Source: Strobilurus pachycystidiatus (lineage: Eukaryota; Basidiomycota; Agaricomycetes; Agaricales; Physalacriaceae). From it: 64,000 nt of DNA. Made by a program: the position numbers and the translations under genes. The stretch is from the NCBI GenBank assembly GCA_019915135.1, contig JAHLMK010000010.1, positions 1,727,577 to 1,791,576 on the forward strand. Reading direction: 5' to 3'. Shown here one piece after another: positions 24,701-33,459 of this stretch. Under the pieces are notes generated by a model that ran no database searches, had not been told where the DNA came from, and saw only the letters and a program-made list of their open reading frames with translations. Each line of letters opens with the position of its first letter. Position 1 is the first letter of the stretch.

Positions 24701-25359
24701 CATTTGAACGCGTAGACCAAGACTTCTGAGAGAGACCTTCACGAACGCGACACCATTCCATCGCTGGCAGCCCATAAGTCGGCGCGCGAACACGAAGGGA
24801 TGAGGAAACTCACCGAAATCCGATGCAGGGGATTCCGCGCATGGTTGCGCACAACACAGCGTTCACACTCCATGAAGGTACCCCAACACTCCTTGCAGCG
24901 ATACAACCCCTCTCCTGGTGCAAAATCTTGGATACCGTTATGGCATGACGCGCAGGGCGCGGTGGGCCTATCACCAAGGGCTTCCAGACGGAGCATTTCC
25001 TCGAGGAACTCCTGGGGCATGTCGTCTTCGACCCATTGCAGAAGATTTTGATCCTGTGCAACGCGTCAAGACGGACTGACAAAAAAAGTAGTGTATTAAG
25101 AACGGACCGAATTGTAATTGCGGCGAGGCTTGGAGTCAGGCGGAACGGCTGGAACGTGGAAGCGGTTGGTCCAAACGGGGGCTGGTAGGCCGTCAAAGGT
25201 TTCGTTGCGCGCACAGCTGGACGCGACGGAGGTGCACTTGCGCTTTCCATCTCGGGAGAGAGACACGGTTCGGGCTTGGACAACGTGCAGAGCATCGTCG
25301 TCGTCGTCGTCGTCGGCGCGAACAACTTTGAGGGTTCGTTTCTTGGGACCTGGACGCAT
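21713..25359 (-). CDS. KDZ-family transposase with N-terminal CxC2 zinc cluster
   Basis: Ten exons join in frame on the minus strand: 25359-25108, 25053-24814, 24763-24395, 24340-24147, 24098-23939, 23885-23737, 23685-23288, 23234-23058, 23009-22880, 22829-21713. This gives 1061 aa with no frameshift or stop. Residues 1-84 hold a basic PGPKKR patch and an Asp7 run (16-22). The CxC2 cluster follows, with C118/C121, C137/C140, C147/C150 and H155, and then the family-typical stretch LGLRVQMGH ... FCGC ... TDNTG. The KDZ catalytic core follows: GERYCNVDY (D460), SYDIVCQW (D482) and GRTDGEGIERLW (E544), a probable DDE-type triad, then KEMLPGHRHDIID. The C-terminal third is a charged, partly coiled-coil region ending in an acidic tail. 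It should act in the nucleus on DNA ends. KDZ (Kyakuja-Dileera-Zisupton) transposases are expanded in basidiomycetes. Exon joins are by eye; the 48-nt intron at 23057-23010 is the least certain. Confidence 0.9.
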
Positions 25360-25510
25360 GAGACGTAACTTTGTGGATAGTAAACATGGCAGGCAGATGG
25401 GTTGGATGGCTTGTGTATGCATATTTGGCACAGATAAGATTACCAAGTCTCAAATTTAGAAATCACTATTCTCAGCGCGACTATGGGGAAGAGACGCGAC
25501 TATGGTAAGG

Positions 25511-25920
25511 TTATCCGCTACTGCTCTCATCTTTGGGGGCCGTTTCCTTCTCGTCAACCATTTTGACGCCATCAACATCCACACATTCCTTGGCGTCGTC
25601 GAAAACCTGGCCGTGGCATGGGCACGAGCACCTGGACTGGCAGACACTGTCATAGCTGACGGTGATGCTAGAGATATCTTGTTAGTTAGGTGAGTCAATT
25701 CGATAAAGGTAAAAGCGTACTCGAGTTTGGCGGCTCTGGCTTCGGGGCTCAAGGCTTTCAGCCGCCAATTTCCATCGGCACTGTAAGTGACAGCTCGTTA
25801 GTCGCGGCGAGTATTGACATAGATATCTCAAACTTACGCAACAAAGAATTCTCCGCGCCGGAGACTGGGTACAGGAGCCCTTTGTTTCCGCTCGACACGA
25901 CGGGAACTTTGCGCCTTCAT
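25511..25920 (-). CDS. Small Cys-rich protein, 99 aa
   Basis: Three exons join in frame: 25920-25838, 25780-25721 and 25667-25511. The N-terminus is basic (RRVERKQR), then comes DGNWRLKALSPEARAAKL, then the cluster C57-QSR-C61-S-C63-P-C65-H66, and an acidic, Lys-rich tail. The close Cys/His spacing suggests metal binding, but no named zinc finger fits. No signal peptide is seen. It ends 151 bp upstream of the KDZ start codon on the same strand. It could be a partner of the transposase, a separate small gene, or part of a longer transcript. Moderately sure it is a gene; function unknown. Confidence 0.55.
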
Positions 25921-26757
25921 GGTAGGCAGAAGAGAGAATACCCACCGGTCAAACGCCGCGCCACTAAATAAAAGGAAGACGCCACGCACGTGTGATTGGT
26001 TACTGCACTTGCTTTCATCCAGCTTCATCTAGCATCCCCCGTACTCTGGCTGTAAGTTCCATTCAATATCTCAGACCGTTGCAGCAGTTACTGACACACA
26101 TAACTCACCAGGAGAATGTGCTTTGTTTTAACGGCAGTCCAAGCGCACTGTATTCGTCGTTTCTTGCTCACCTATCATACGGTCCGGAGCTCAGGCGACG
26201 TTGAAAGCTACCTCTCTGCCTGGATTGACTATGCGCTGCTCCACGAGCATCCAGAGCTGCAAGTCCTTGGCTCAGATCTATCTTCGGTTTGTTCTTGATT
26301 TCTCGCTTTCCTCGTGCACAAATTCTCAGTCGTTACGCCATAGTTCGTTCTTTGCGAAGTGGAGCGTCGATATGACGCCTCTCTCATTGAAAGGGTTTTG
26401 TCAACGGGCGAAAACATCCATCGAATAGAGTATGCAATGTCGACTTTGTCGTTGAATGATCCGTGGGATGTGGGTCGTTCAGAAGGAAATGTTTCGCCAG
26501 ATATGGGACTGGGATCCTCACCGGCGTCTGTTTGGCCGTGTCCAAACCAAAGAACCGGCTGGGAAGCTTACAGCGTTACCTCCTATGACGCCTTGCTACG
26601 CGAGGCTTTCCACCACTTACTATAATATGTTTGACAAATATCATGCGATTTTTGGGCGACCAAGAAGATATACATTAGACGAGTAAACTAAATCATACAG
26701 TATCAGATGCGAGGTAAAAATATCGAGAGATGAGTCCGTAGATAAAATAAAGAAACA
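25921..26757. other. Region with unresolved plus-strand reading frames
   Basis: Plus-strand frames at 26116-26298, 26359-26625 and 26456-26686 have protein-like composition (for example ESYLSAWIDYALLHEHPE), and one begins near a plausible 3' splice site (caccag at about 26106-26111). I could not join them into one chain with good GT..AG borders. It may be a decayed or poorly spliced plus-strand gene, or spacer between two minus-strand genes. No minus-strand exon was found. Confidence 0.3.
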
Positions 26758-27655
26758 TCAGAACTCCGGGCCCCAGACAGGTGATGGGCAGCGAATCGGC
26801 GGGTCCCCTTGACCACGACGAAGCAGGTATGCTTCCTTTTGCTCCTCGACATACTTCGAGATGGTGCTATTGAAGGCAGCCTCCTTCTCTTTGTCCCAGC
26901 CAACCTCGTCCACGGTAGTTCCGTCCGTCCCATCACTCTCGTAGTCGCAGACCATTGTGTCGTCAAGCTCGGGCGACAACGGAGTGGAGGCGCGCGAAGC
27001 GGAGGGCGTGCTGAGCACTGATCCAGCGGCAGGCACAGACATAAGCTGCGAGGAAGCTGAGGCCTCGTTGCGAGGCGCTGACAGCGGGGACAAGGGGGCG
27101 CAGACCAAGCCTGAATCGGAGATGGAAGGGATCTCAGCCTTGAGAGACCGCGCCGCGACAGATTTTTTGAGAGGGTAAAGAGGGCGAGGGCGAGGGCGAG
27201 GGCGATGAGACTGACTGCCCGGGATGGGGATCTTGGCGTGTTGAATCCACACGCTGCCCTTCTTCTCGACGGCAAGCATGCGGCAGCCCCAGTACAATCC
27301 TTGACGCAAGGTCTGTAGGTCGCGTTAGTGGTGATGTCCAAGACGTAAGGTCCTAAAATGTACCTTGGAACGCCTATTGAAGCGAGCTTGATGTTCGGCC
27401 GGGGTCTCGTCGATGAGACGCGGGAGTGGAAACTCGAAGGAGTGAACGGTCTCAAACCGTTGGCGGAAGGCCTGCATGTCACCCTTGAGGGCAATTGTAC
27501 GCGCTAAGTCGCGCGCCCAGTCAATGAAAAACGGCCCTTCGTCGGTGGTGAAGTTCTACGCGTCAAAGTGAGTGGAGTGAATGGATTGGACACGTCGACG
27601 ACAAAAGATTTACCTGGGGAAGCCGAGGAGGCGCGAGAATTGTTTGTATAGACAT
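26758..27655 (-). CDS. Unknown 262-aa protein of the KDZ island
   Basis: Three exons join in frame: 27655-27614, 27555-27364 and 27312-26758. The start is MSIQTILAPPRLPQ. Residues 15-78 look globular (FFIDWARDLARTIALKGD ...), and YWGCRMLAVEKKGSVWIQ follows at 85-102. The rest is low-complexity, rich in Pro, Ser and Thr, ending with a charged helix-like stretch (EKEAAFNSTISKYVEEQKEA) and PSPVWGPEF. A short (Arg-Pro)4 run at 115-122 is encoded by a GAGGGC-type microsatellite (about 27177-27205). No known domain is recognised. Same strand as its neighbours. Confident that it is a gene, not of its role. Confidence 0.7.
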
Positions 27656-27996
27656 TGGTGAGGTTTACAGACGCGTCAAAAGGTGTCAAGTGGAGAGAGA
27701 GAGAGAGGGCTGAATGGGAGGATGACCAAGACTTTTGGCGCGTTTTCCTTGCGGGTGCATGCCGCATTCGACTCCGCGACTCAGCGCCAACTCAGCTGTC
27801 AGGCAGAGGTCGGCACAGGCGCGCGAAGGACGGTGTAGAATCTTTGAGCTGCAGGGGGGATTTAAATTCGATGCGCCCTGAGTGCTGCTCAATTTACGTA
27901 CCTCGCGAGCAGCCCAACATATGCTTCTGGCCAACCAGTCTCGAAGACATGGGTGGAATGAACGGAGGCTATGAGGACATGTTATAATATGGGTAA

Positions 27997-28681
27997 TTAA
28001 GTCTTCTGGTGGAGAAGTTGCCGGGTTCGATTAGCCTTGCGCAACGTTCTCGCTTGCGCGTGGTGGTGGATGTTGGAGAGATAATCGTCGAGCGTTTCAA
28101 AACGCACACGAATAGCAGTAGCGTCGCGCGAATATTGATGCCCAGGACCAGCCTCGTCCTGAATCTGCGCCACCCACCCCCGAACGTGCTCTAGCTTCCC
28201 TTTATAGAACTCGTCCTTCTCGCCAACGAGAGGGAGACCCTCAGCGAATCCAAGTTCCTCGTACTCGGCAACCAGAGTAACAGCATAGGAGACCAAGCTG
28301 TTATTGGTGTCGACCCGCATTTCAGCATCCAGCTGACGAAGGCGGCGAAGAACGCGCTTGCAGAGGTTATCGTCAATATACCTAGGAAAGAAAGGGTCGC
28401 GTCAGTCGAGACTGCATGAGAATAGGATCCAGAGAGCGCACTGTATAGGTCCAGCTTGTGGCGCCTGAGCCCGGCGGCGCTTTCCTTCCTTGCGGGCGGC
28501 GACATCGTACCGACGCTTTTGCGCCTCCAACTGAGACTCCCGGTTTCTGGTGGAGGTTGTTGCCTATAAGCAAAGGTTTGGAGGAGCGGAAGGCAACGCA
28601 CTTTGTGTACCAGCGCATCCGCTTGGCTTTGTCTGCTTCCGCTTTCTGCTCCGGAGTATTGTAGATTTTCTTGCGGCCCAT
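27997..28681 (-). CDS. Unknown 189-aa protein with basic N-terminus
   Basis: Three exons join in frame: 28681-28602, 28546-28442 and 28381-27997. The N-terminal third is strongly basic (MGRKKIYNTPEQKAEADKAK, then NRESQLEAQKRRYD and KEGKRRRAQ). This style of opening recurs in uncharacterised Agaricomycete proteins and looks like a DNA-binding or nuclear-targeting helix. The remainder is a helical, charged domain (RVLRRLRQLDAEMRVDTNNS ... HHHAQARTLRKANRTRQLL). No Cys cluster or catalytic motif is seen. It may be a regulator or accessory protein of the KDZ island; that is inference from position only. Confidence 0.7.
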
Positions 28682-28865
28682 GGCTGGCGAAGAGGAAAAA
28701 AAATTGATGGTGTGAGCCGAAGACGTTCGCCTGCAAGACCCAAGACGCATACCAAGATGAGCAGATGGCTTTGTTGTGCTTACAAGGCAAAGAGGGTGGG
28801 GATGTCGTGAGTCCACGATCGAAAGTTACAATCGCTTTGGGTACTTGCCTTAGGAAATGAGATGA

Positions 28866-29391
28866 TTGGACTTCTATTGGACCTTTACTCAACCTCGCTC
28901 AGAAAAAATCGGGATAAAATACCATGCTGGAGAATACATTTAAGGATGATTTTAGCGATATTTTTTCTAGGGATTAGCTGATGTGGAAGTGTTCGAGTAT
29001 AAACAGAATGATAATGCAACAATGCGCTGTCATTGGACCTCTACTAGACTTCTACTAGACTTCTTTTGGACCTTTATTCTAACGTCCGAGTGAGGATAGA
29101 GACCACTCGAATGACTACGGGACAATGAGAAGATAGTGCCGAGATGATGTCCTGGCCAACTCCGGGCATGATTCGGGGATGTGATGGCGAATGCAGCTCG
29201 ATATGTTTCCAAAATCTTCTTTGGACTTTAATTGGACCGAAACGCTCCGCCCGTAGGCGGGATGAAATGACCAAAGTGACGCTGGGACATTCAAGCAGAC
29301 ACCATGAGGTGTTAGCGGCAACTGATCCGAGAGTGATTGACCACATACCGCACTATAGCTTGACAAAATGGCCGGAGAATATTCTTTGGAC
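28866..29391. promoter_or_regulatory. Cluster of TTGGAC words upstream of the 189-aa gene
   Basis: ttggac occurs at 28866, 28877, 29033, 29066, 29221, 29232 and 29386: seven times in 526 bp, mostly followed by cttct, cttta or ctcta. Chance would give well under one on this strand. It lies 185-710 bp upstream of the start codon at 28681, so an operator array or a decayed short tandem repeat are both possible. Confidence 0.4.
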
Positions 29392-29700
29392 CGTTTCAGA
29401 ATGACATTCGGACGTTGATCCGACCGAGCAGAGAGGACCAGATCCCAGTCAGAGTGCAAGTATGAGCATGTTGGTTAGAAATTGAGAGCAGCAGAGAGAT
29501 GCAGGATGTTGTAATTGCAAAGCAGTGGATATGAGGTCGTCGCACTCGGCAGAGATGTTCCGTCTAAAGAGTCCGCACATCACTTTGATGTGACGAGGGG
29601 CAGGGCGAGATAGTGGCGAGATCCGGCTTGTATCCGGTAAGCTTGAATACCGAGCCGTAATTGATTAACGTGCAATGGGACGCAAACTACTCCTACCACC

Positions 29701-29769
29701 ACAGCCCGGTGGCATACTGGTTCTGATGACTGAAGAACCAGCCTTCAGTACCAGGTCCCACCGGGCTGT
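29701..29769. repeat. 69-bp foldback element
   Basis: Outer perfect 12-bp arms acagcccggtgg (29701-29712) and ccaccgggctgt (29758-29769). Inside, ctggttct (29717-29724) pairs with agaaccag (29734-29741); ctgaag (29730-29735) can pair instead with cttcag (29743-29748). The two inner stems are mutually exclusive. It could be a tiny foldback or MITE-like element, or a structured RNA. No target-site duplication is evident. Confidence 0.55.
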
Positions 29770-30240
29770 AATACACCATTAATGAGTTCCCCATAAGTTT
29801 TGGTAAGTAATTGCTTCGCTATTTTTATATCTCAGGGACACTGAGAGCATTCTATCATTGTCTCTGGCGTTCTGATTGACTCCGACGTCTGACATCAGAT
29901 TGATGTCGTGCTGCTTGTGTTTCAAATGAAGGCACAATGTCTATCGGTCTCGCGGGACAATTTGCTCTCACCGGCAATTGTACCCTTCTCCTGCGGAAGT
30001 CTTAGGACTGTCTTCCACTTCTTGGTGGGACTCAATTCACGACCTTCTCTGTCAGGAATCGAACTGTTTTCTTTGAGCGCCGATGCCCAGCTAGTCGTCA
30101 TGATACATTGCGCACATTTGCTTCCAATATTCAAGCGTCTGTATCCCACCGGGTGCGGTGCGCAATCACGAAGGCTTCGATGAACTTTTTCTGATATTCT
30201 ACTCTGTCTGATCGCTAGTGGACACACACTCGCTTGCCTT

Positions 30241-30487
30241 GATAACAGCATCATGCTGTATTGGATAAACATCGGGCCAAATGTCTGTCGTGAGCAGTTG
30301 TCCCCTTCCTTGGGCCAAGTTCGGCAAATTTTTTTCTATCTATTATCAACATCAGTGTGTTATGCCTGGGAGAGAATGACGATACTGACACTATCTCGCT
30401 AGTTAGACACTATCTCGCTGGTTTGGATAACAGCGTTGTGCTGTATTGGATAGCGGGACACTTGTCTGTCGTAAGCCTGTGTCCCTT
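30241..30487. repeat. Diverged ~65-bp repeat pair that keeps a hairpin
   Basis: Copy 1 (30241-30307) and copy 2 (30426-30487) share gataacagc, gctgtattggata, tgtctgtcgt and a tccctt end, with differences between. In copy 1 acagca pairs with tgctgt (loop tca); in copy 2 acagc pairs with gctgt (loop gttgt). The arms are conserved while the loop changes. Confidence 0.5.
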
Positions 30488-30648
30488 GGGGCATTTGAAT
30501 GAGTTTGTTTTTACTCAGATGAGTCTTCGGAGATTAGGAGCGGCTGTTCCATACGGTAGATCAAGTTTGAACAGTTTTTTGATGTTGGTCACTCGATAAA
30601 CATAAACAGGAATGAACTCATGCATTATTATAACATAACACAACTAAT

Positions 30649-32692
30649 CTAGAAGTGGGAGAGAACCCAGATAACGTCTTGGACAGCGCATTCCCATTCT
30701 CCAAGGCCAAGAACGTCGCCTGCGCACGAGGCGCCCCACCACGCCAAGAACGCGAGCACGGATAGGTGTCCGTTGACACCGCTCGTACGTAACTTCCCCC
30801 AGTCTTGCCCCTCAGCATTGGGTCGGTGCGCCTCACAGAAGGGAGCATCATCCTTGGAGACGTTGCGCCAGCTCGGCTGAACGCTGGCCCACCAGGGCCA
30901 GAACTGGTCAGCCATCTCCCGAAAAGAGAGAGTAGGTCGGAAGTCATCTGTACGCGCCCGCTGAATCCATTGTTCAATTGAAGCCGGGCGGATTTTGTTG
31001 GCCGGAATGGGCTTCCCATGCGTATGGTCCATGGCTTCTTCGGCCCTGACATATGCCAGAAGAAGACGATCCCATTCACCTCCCAACGAGAAGCCTTCCA
31101 GGTAGCGGTATGCCTTGACAATGTAGTCGGGGTGCGTATGAGCTTGGGGTGGAAGACCCAGAGCACGCGAGAATGAAGGAGGGGAGGGAGCGGAGGGAGC
31201 GGAGGCGGTGAGGTGAGGAGGCAATAACGTAGATGTATTCTCGAAGGGGTGCACCGAGTCATTGGGACCGCACGTCGGCACGAACTCAGCTAGAAGCTGG
31301 GGATCGATCATGGATAGATCCGCGGGTTGAGGAGCTGGGGTGGATGCAGCCTTGCCCGCCTCACCGCCCAATCTCTGCGAGGAACGCGTCGCCACAGAAG
31401 AAAGGCCATTGAATTTGTCGCCACCGTCCTCGTCCTCAATGTCGGTTTGATTCGTTTTGGTTGGGGTGGTCGTGGTCTTCTTGCGAGGTGCGTCAGAATG
31501 GTCGCGTCGCTTGCGCTTCGCTGTCACCTTCTCCTTGGAAACGGAGACATCGGGCGATTCGGCGACAGGTGGAGGTTCTGATGAGCTGGCGACGGCGGAT
31601 TCAGAGGTGGAGGCCTCAGGGACAGTTGCGGTGTTATTCCATGGCTGGGGTTCGCGAATGAACCAGGGTTGTCGGTTGGGCATTTCGACATTGGGAAGGG
31701 AGCGAGCGCGTTGTTCGGAGTCGGCTGTTTGTAAAGTGAGCAAGTAAGTGTGATAATGGAAAAGGTACACTTACAGAAACATGACATGCTGAATTCACCA
31801 AATGCGGCCTGACATGTTCGGAATCGTAGCTTGCCTCGTGGTCCGTCCGCCTCATGGAAGGACTTTGGGGCGGGCTCTTTGTTGGTACCAACGTTCAGGC
31901 TAAAAAGAAGATTAGTGTGGTATTATTGAGTGGACAAAGTGCGCACGATATAACGTTAACCTGCCCGCCTTTGCGCGGCTCCGGCCCGGCCCATGAGAAG
32001 AAGACGTTCCCGCCAAGTACTGTCGCAAGCCCATCCAAGAGCGGTTGCATCGTTGCGGCAAGACCGTCAAGTGCACTAGTAGAAGTCAGCATGATAGAAC
32101 AGCAGGACAAGGCAGATACAGACACTTGAGTCTCCTCGGGGGACAGCCGTTCCAGTGGCCGTTTAGAATCGTCCTTCCCCTGCGCAACCTCTTTGGCGTC
32201 CTGCTCTGCGCGCGCCTGCCACTGAGCTTTTTCTTCCGCTGGTAGCGCCTTCCATCGTTCGCTGGTAAACCGGCCGACTTCACTGATACGACCTTTGCGC
32301 CCGACTTTGGCGGTGTCAAGCTGGTCCTCAAACTCCTGTTTGATGGTACCAAAGCTGTTGGATGACCACATTTGCATGGCTGTGCGTCCTCGCTTGCGCG
32401 TCGCTTCAAGGCCCGCAACCCTGGAGATGAGAACGGCTATTGGATCCTTGCCCATCTGCGCTTTCGTCATTTTAGCAATTGGTGTCGCCTTAGACCAGCG
32501 CGATTCCAGGAAGTTCCGGATGCCCTGCGTGATGTAAGAAATTCTAATTTCAGAATGATAAAATGGCGCGTTAGTTCTAACGAGCAATGAGTATTCTTTG
32601 ATGCTGACTAGGATTGTGAGCATTGAAATAGGGTCAGCAACTGGACTGGTCCAACCATTGTAGGTGCAAACAGCCTCTCTGGCTATAAGCAT
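30649..32692 (-). CDS. HMG-box-like protein of the KDZ island, 5' end uncertain
   Basis: Three exons join in frame: 32692-31947, 31899-31775 and 31724-30649 (648 aa if the first ATG is used). Residues 99-170 (RKRGRTAMQMWSSNS ... RFTSERWKALPAEEKAQW) have the layout of an HMG box: basic start, F/W positions, and a final L-x-x-E-x-K-x-x-W helix. Then come the family-like stretches WAGPEPRKGGQVNVIS, LNVGTNKEPAPKSF, a Ser/Pro/Thr linker with a KRKRR nuclear signal near 360, and a C-terminal block, FWPWWASVQPSWR (565-577) and GVNGHLSVLAFLAWWG, ending VIWVLSHF. It probably binds DNA in the nucleus. Residues 1-57 look unlike protein, and acgcag just before GIRNFLESRW is a good 3' splice site, so the true first exon is missing or very short: only 190 bp separate it from the island border. 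This may be a 5'-truncated gene. Confidence 0.7.
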
Positions 32693-32723
32693 TAGTTTAG
32701 CCCTTTAAATTACAACACGGCCT

Positions 32724-32732
32724 TGTTCTGAC
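32724..32732. repeat. Right copy of the 9-bp direct repeat
   Basis: tgttctgac, identical to 21291-21299 and followed by the normal satellite continuation tgcggcgggt. The base before each copy differs (g on the left, t on the right), so the match is exactly nine. Confidence 0.7.
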
Positions 32733-33459
32733 TGCGGCGGGTCCTTGAGGGTGAAAGGGGACAGTGCGCGGATCGAAATGCAGGCGAGGCGTGCGCTTTG
32801 ACTGCGAAGACGTGAGAAAGTGAAAACACAAAGCGCGCAGTTGAAGAGCGAAGACTCGGTCGGGTTGCGAATTCTCAGCTATGCGGACAAGTTGAGCAAT
32901 GCGTTCAAGGCTATGTCTGTCGAGCGTTCGTTTACGAGGCAAGGAGCTTGAATCAAACAGTGCGAACAACTGCTTCTTGACTGAATCTTACTCGCTTTGA
33001 CTCGGATGTGTGTTTGACTTGTATATGGAGGGTCAGTGGTATGTATGTTCAACGTGTGTTTAGGTCAGGCTAAGAAGGTTCGGAGGCGTTGGGAGACTGT
33101 CTCAGAGAGGGAAAGGCGTTCTATCTTATCTTGAGAGGGTGACGGAACTTTCTTAGTGGGCGAAAAGACGTTCTCTCTGCATCGTAGCAAGAATGCGTTG
33201 AACTCAAGTCGGTTATACGGACAGACTCACTCGGTTAGAAGGTTAGGTTCGGGTTAGAAGGTTAGGGTTCTCGGTGTTCTCGCTCGCGCAGCGAAGAGAA
33301 CGTTTAAGAAAGGGCCCGCGCGCGGGGCCTCTGTCTCGGTGCGTATCGGAGACGCAACAAGATATGTGACATTATTCTAAACTGGTCAATCGGTGCAATG
33401 AACGAGATCATTAAGGGAAGATATACTGTTCCGATGCATGCAAAACTTGCATTGTCATC
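32733..33459. repeat. Diverged satellite unit at the island's right edge
   Basis: Compared with all other units, this one differs densely in its first 60 bp (for example gtccttgagggtgaaagg in place of gtcaatgatggtgaacatc) and has small indels further on: an extra a near 32818, gttgagcaat near 32894, an extra g near 32946 and a missing a near 33084. It is 4 bp shorter overall. The left flank of the island shows only canonical bases, but just 70 bp of this unit lie there. Confidence 0.75.

Larger units (their letters stand above)
28682..30648. other. Gene-free stretch with structured repeats
   Basis: No exon chain was found on either strand across almost 2 kb between two minus-strand genes. 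The stretch does hold a TTGGAC word cluster (28866-29391), a foldback (29701-29769) and a hairpin-bearing repeat pair (30241 and 30426). It contains the upstream region of the 189-aa gene and the 3' side of the HMG-like gene. Confidence 0.5.
21300..32723 (-). mobile_element. 11.4-kb KDZ gene island inserted in the satellite
   Basis: The island interrupts one satellite unit and is bordered by the 9-bp repeat tgttctgac. It starts caaccattgc and ends acacggcct; no clear terminal inverted repeat is visible at these ends. It holds a complete-looking KDZ transposase at its left, then a small Cys-rich protein, two unknown proteins and an HMG-box-like protein, all on the minus strand. As I recall, elements of the related Zisupton group make 8-bp target duplications, so 9 identical bases (8 plus a chance match, or 9) would fit. 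It could be one large transposon with cargo, or a chromosomal fragment that carries a KDZ gene. The HMG-like gene appears cut at its 5' end against the right border, which favours the second view or a decayed element. Confidence 0.6.

Noticed and set aside
25456..25752. Single-frame minus-strand protein of 98 aa
   Set aside because: It is a shadow of the three-exon Cys-rich gene; the spliced frame has better borders and composition.
31895..32170. A 50-nt intron in the HMG-like gene at about 32079-32128 (gtgtct ... ctactag)
   Set aside because: Removing it shifts the frame into a stop; reading through keeps the frame and gives a sensible protein.
30649..32692. Two separate genes at 30649-31770 and 31895-32692
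   Set aside because: Splicing 31947 to 31899 and 31775 to 31724 joins them in frame, and the joined sequence reads continuously through NVIS-LNVGTNKEP and CF-S-DSEQRARSLP, so one gene is more likely.
21300..32723. Terminal inverted repeats of the island
   Set aside because: The first ~60 bp and the reverse complement of the last ~60 bp were compared by eye, and no match beyond chance was seen at the exact ends.
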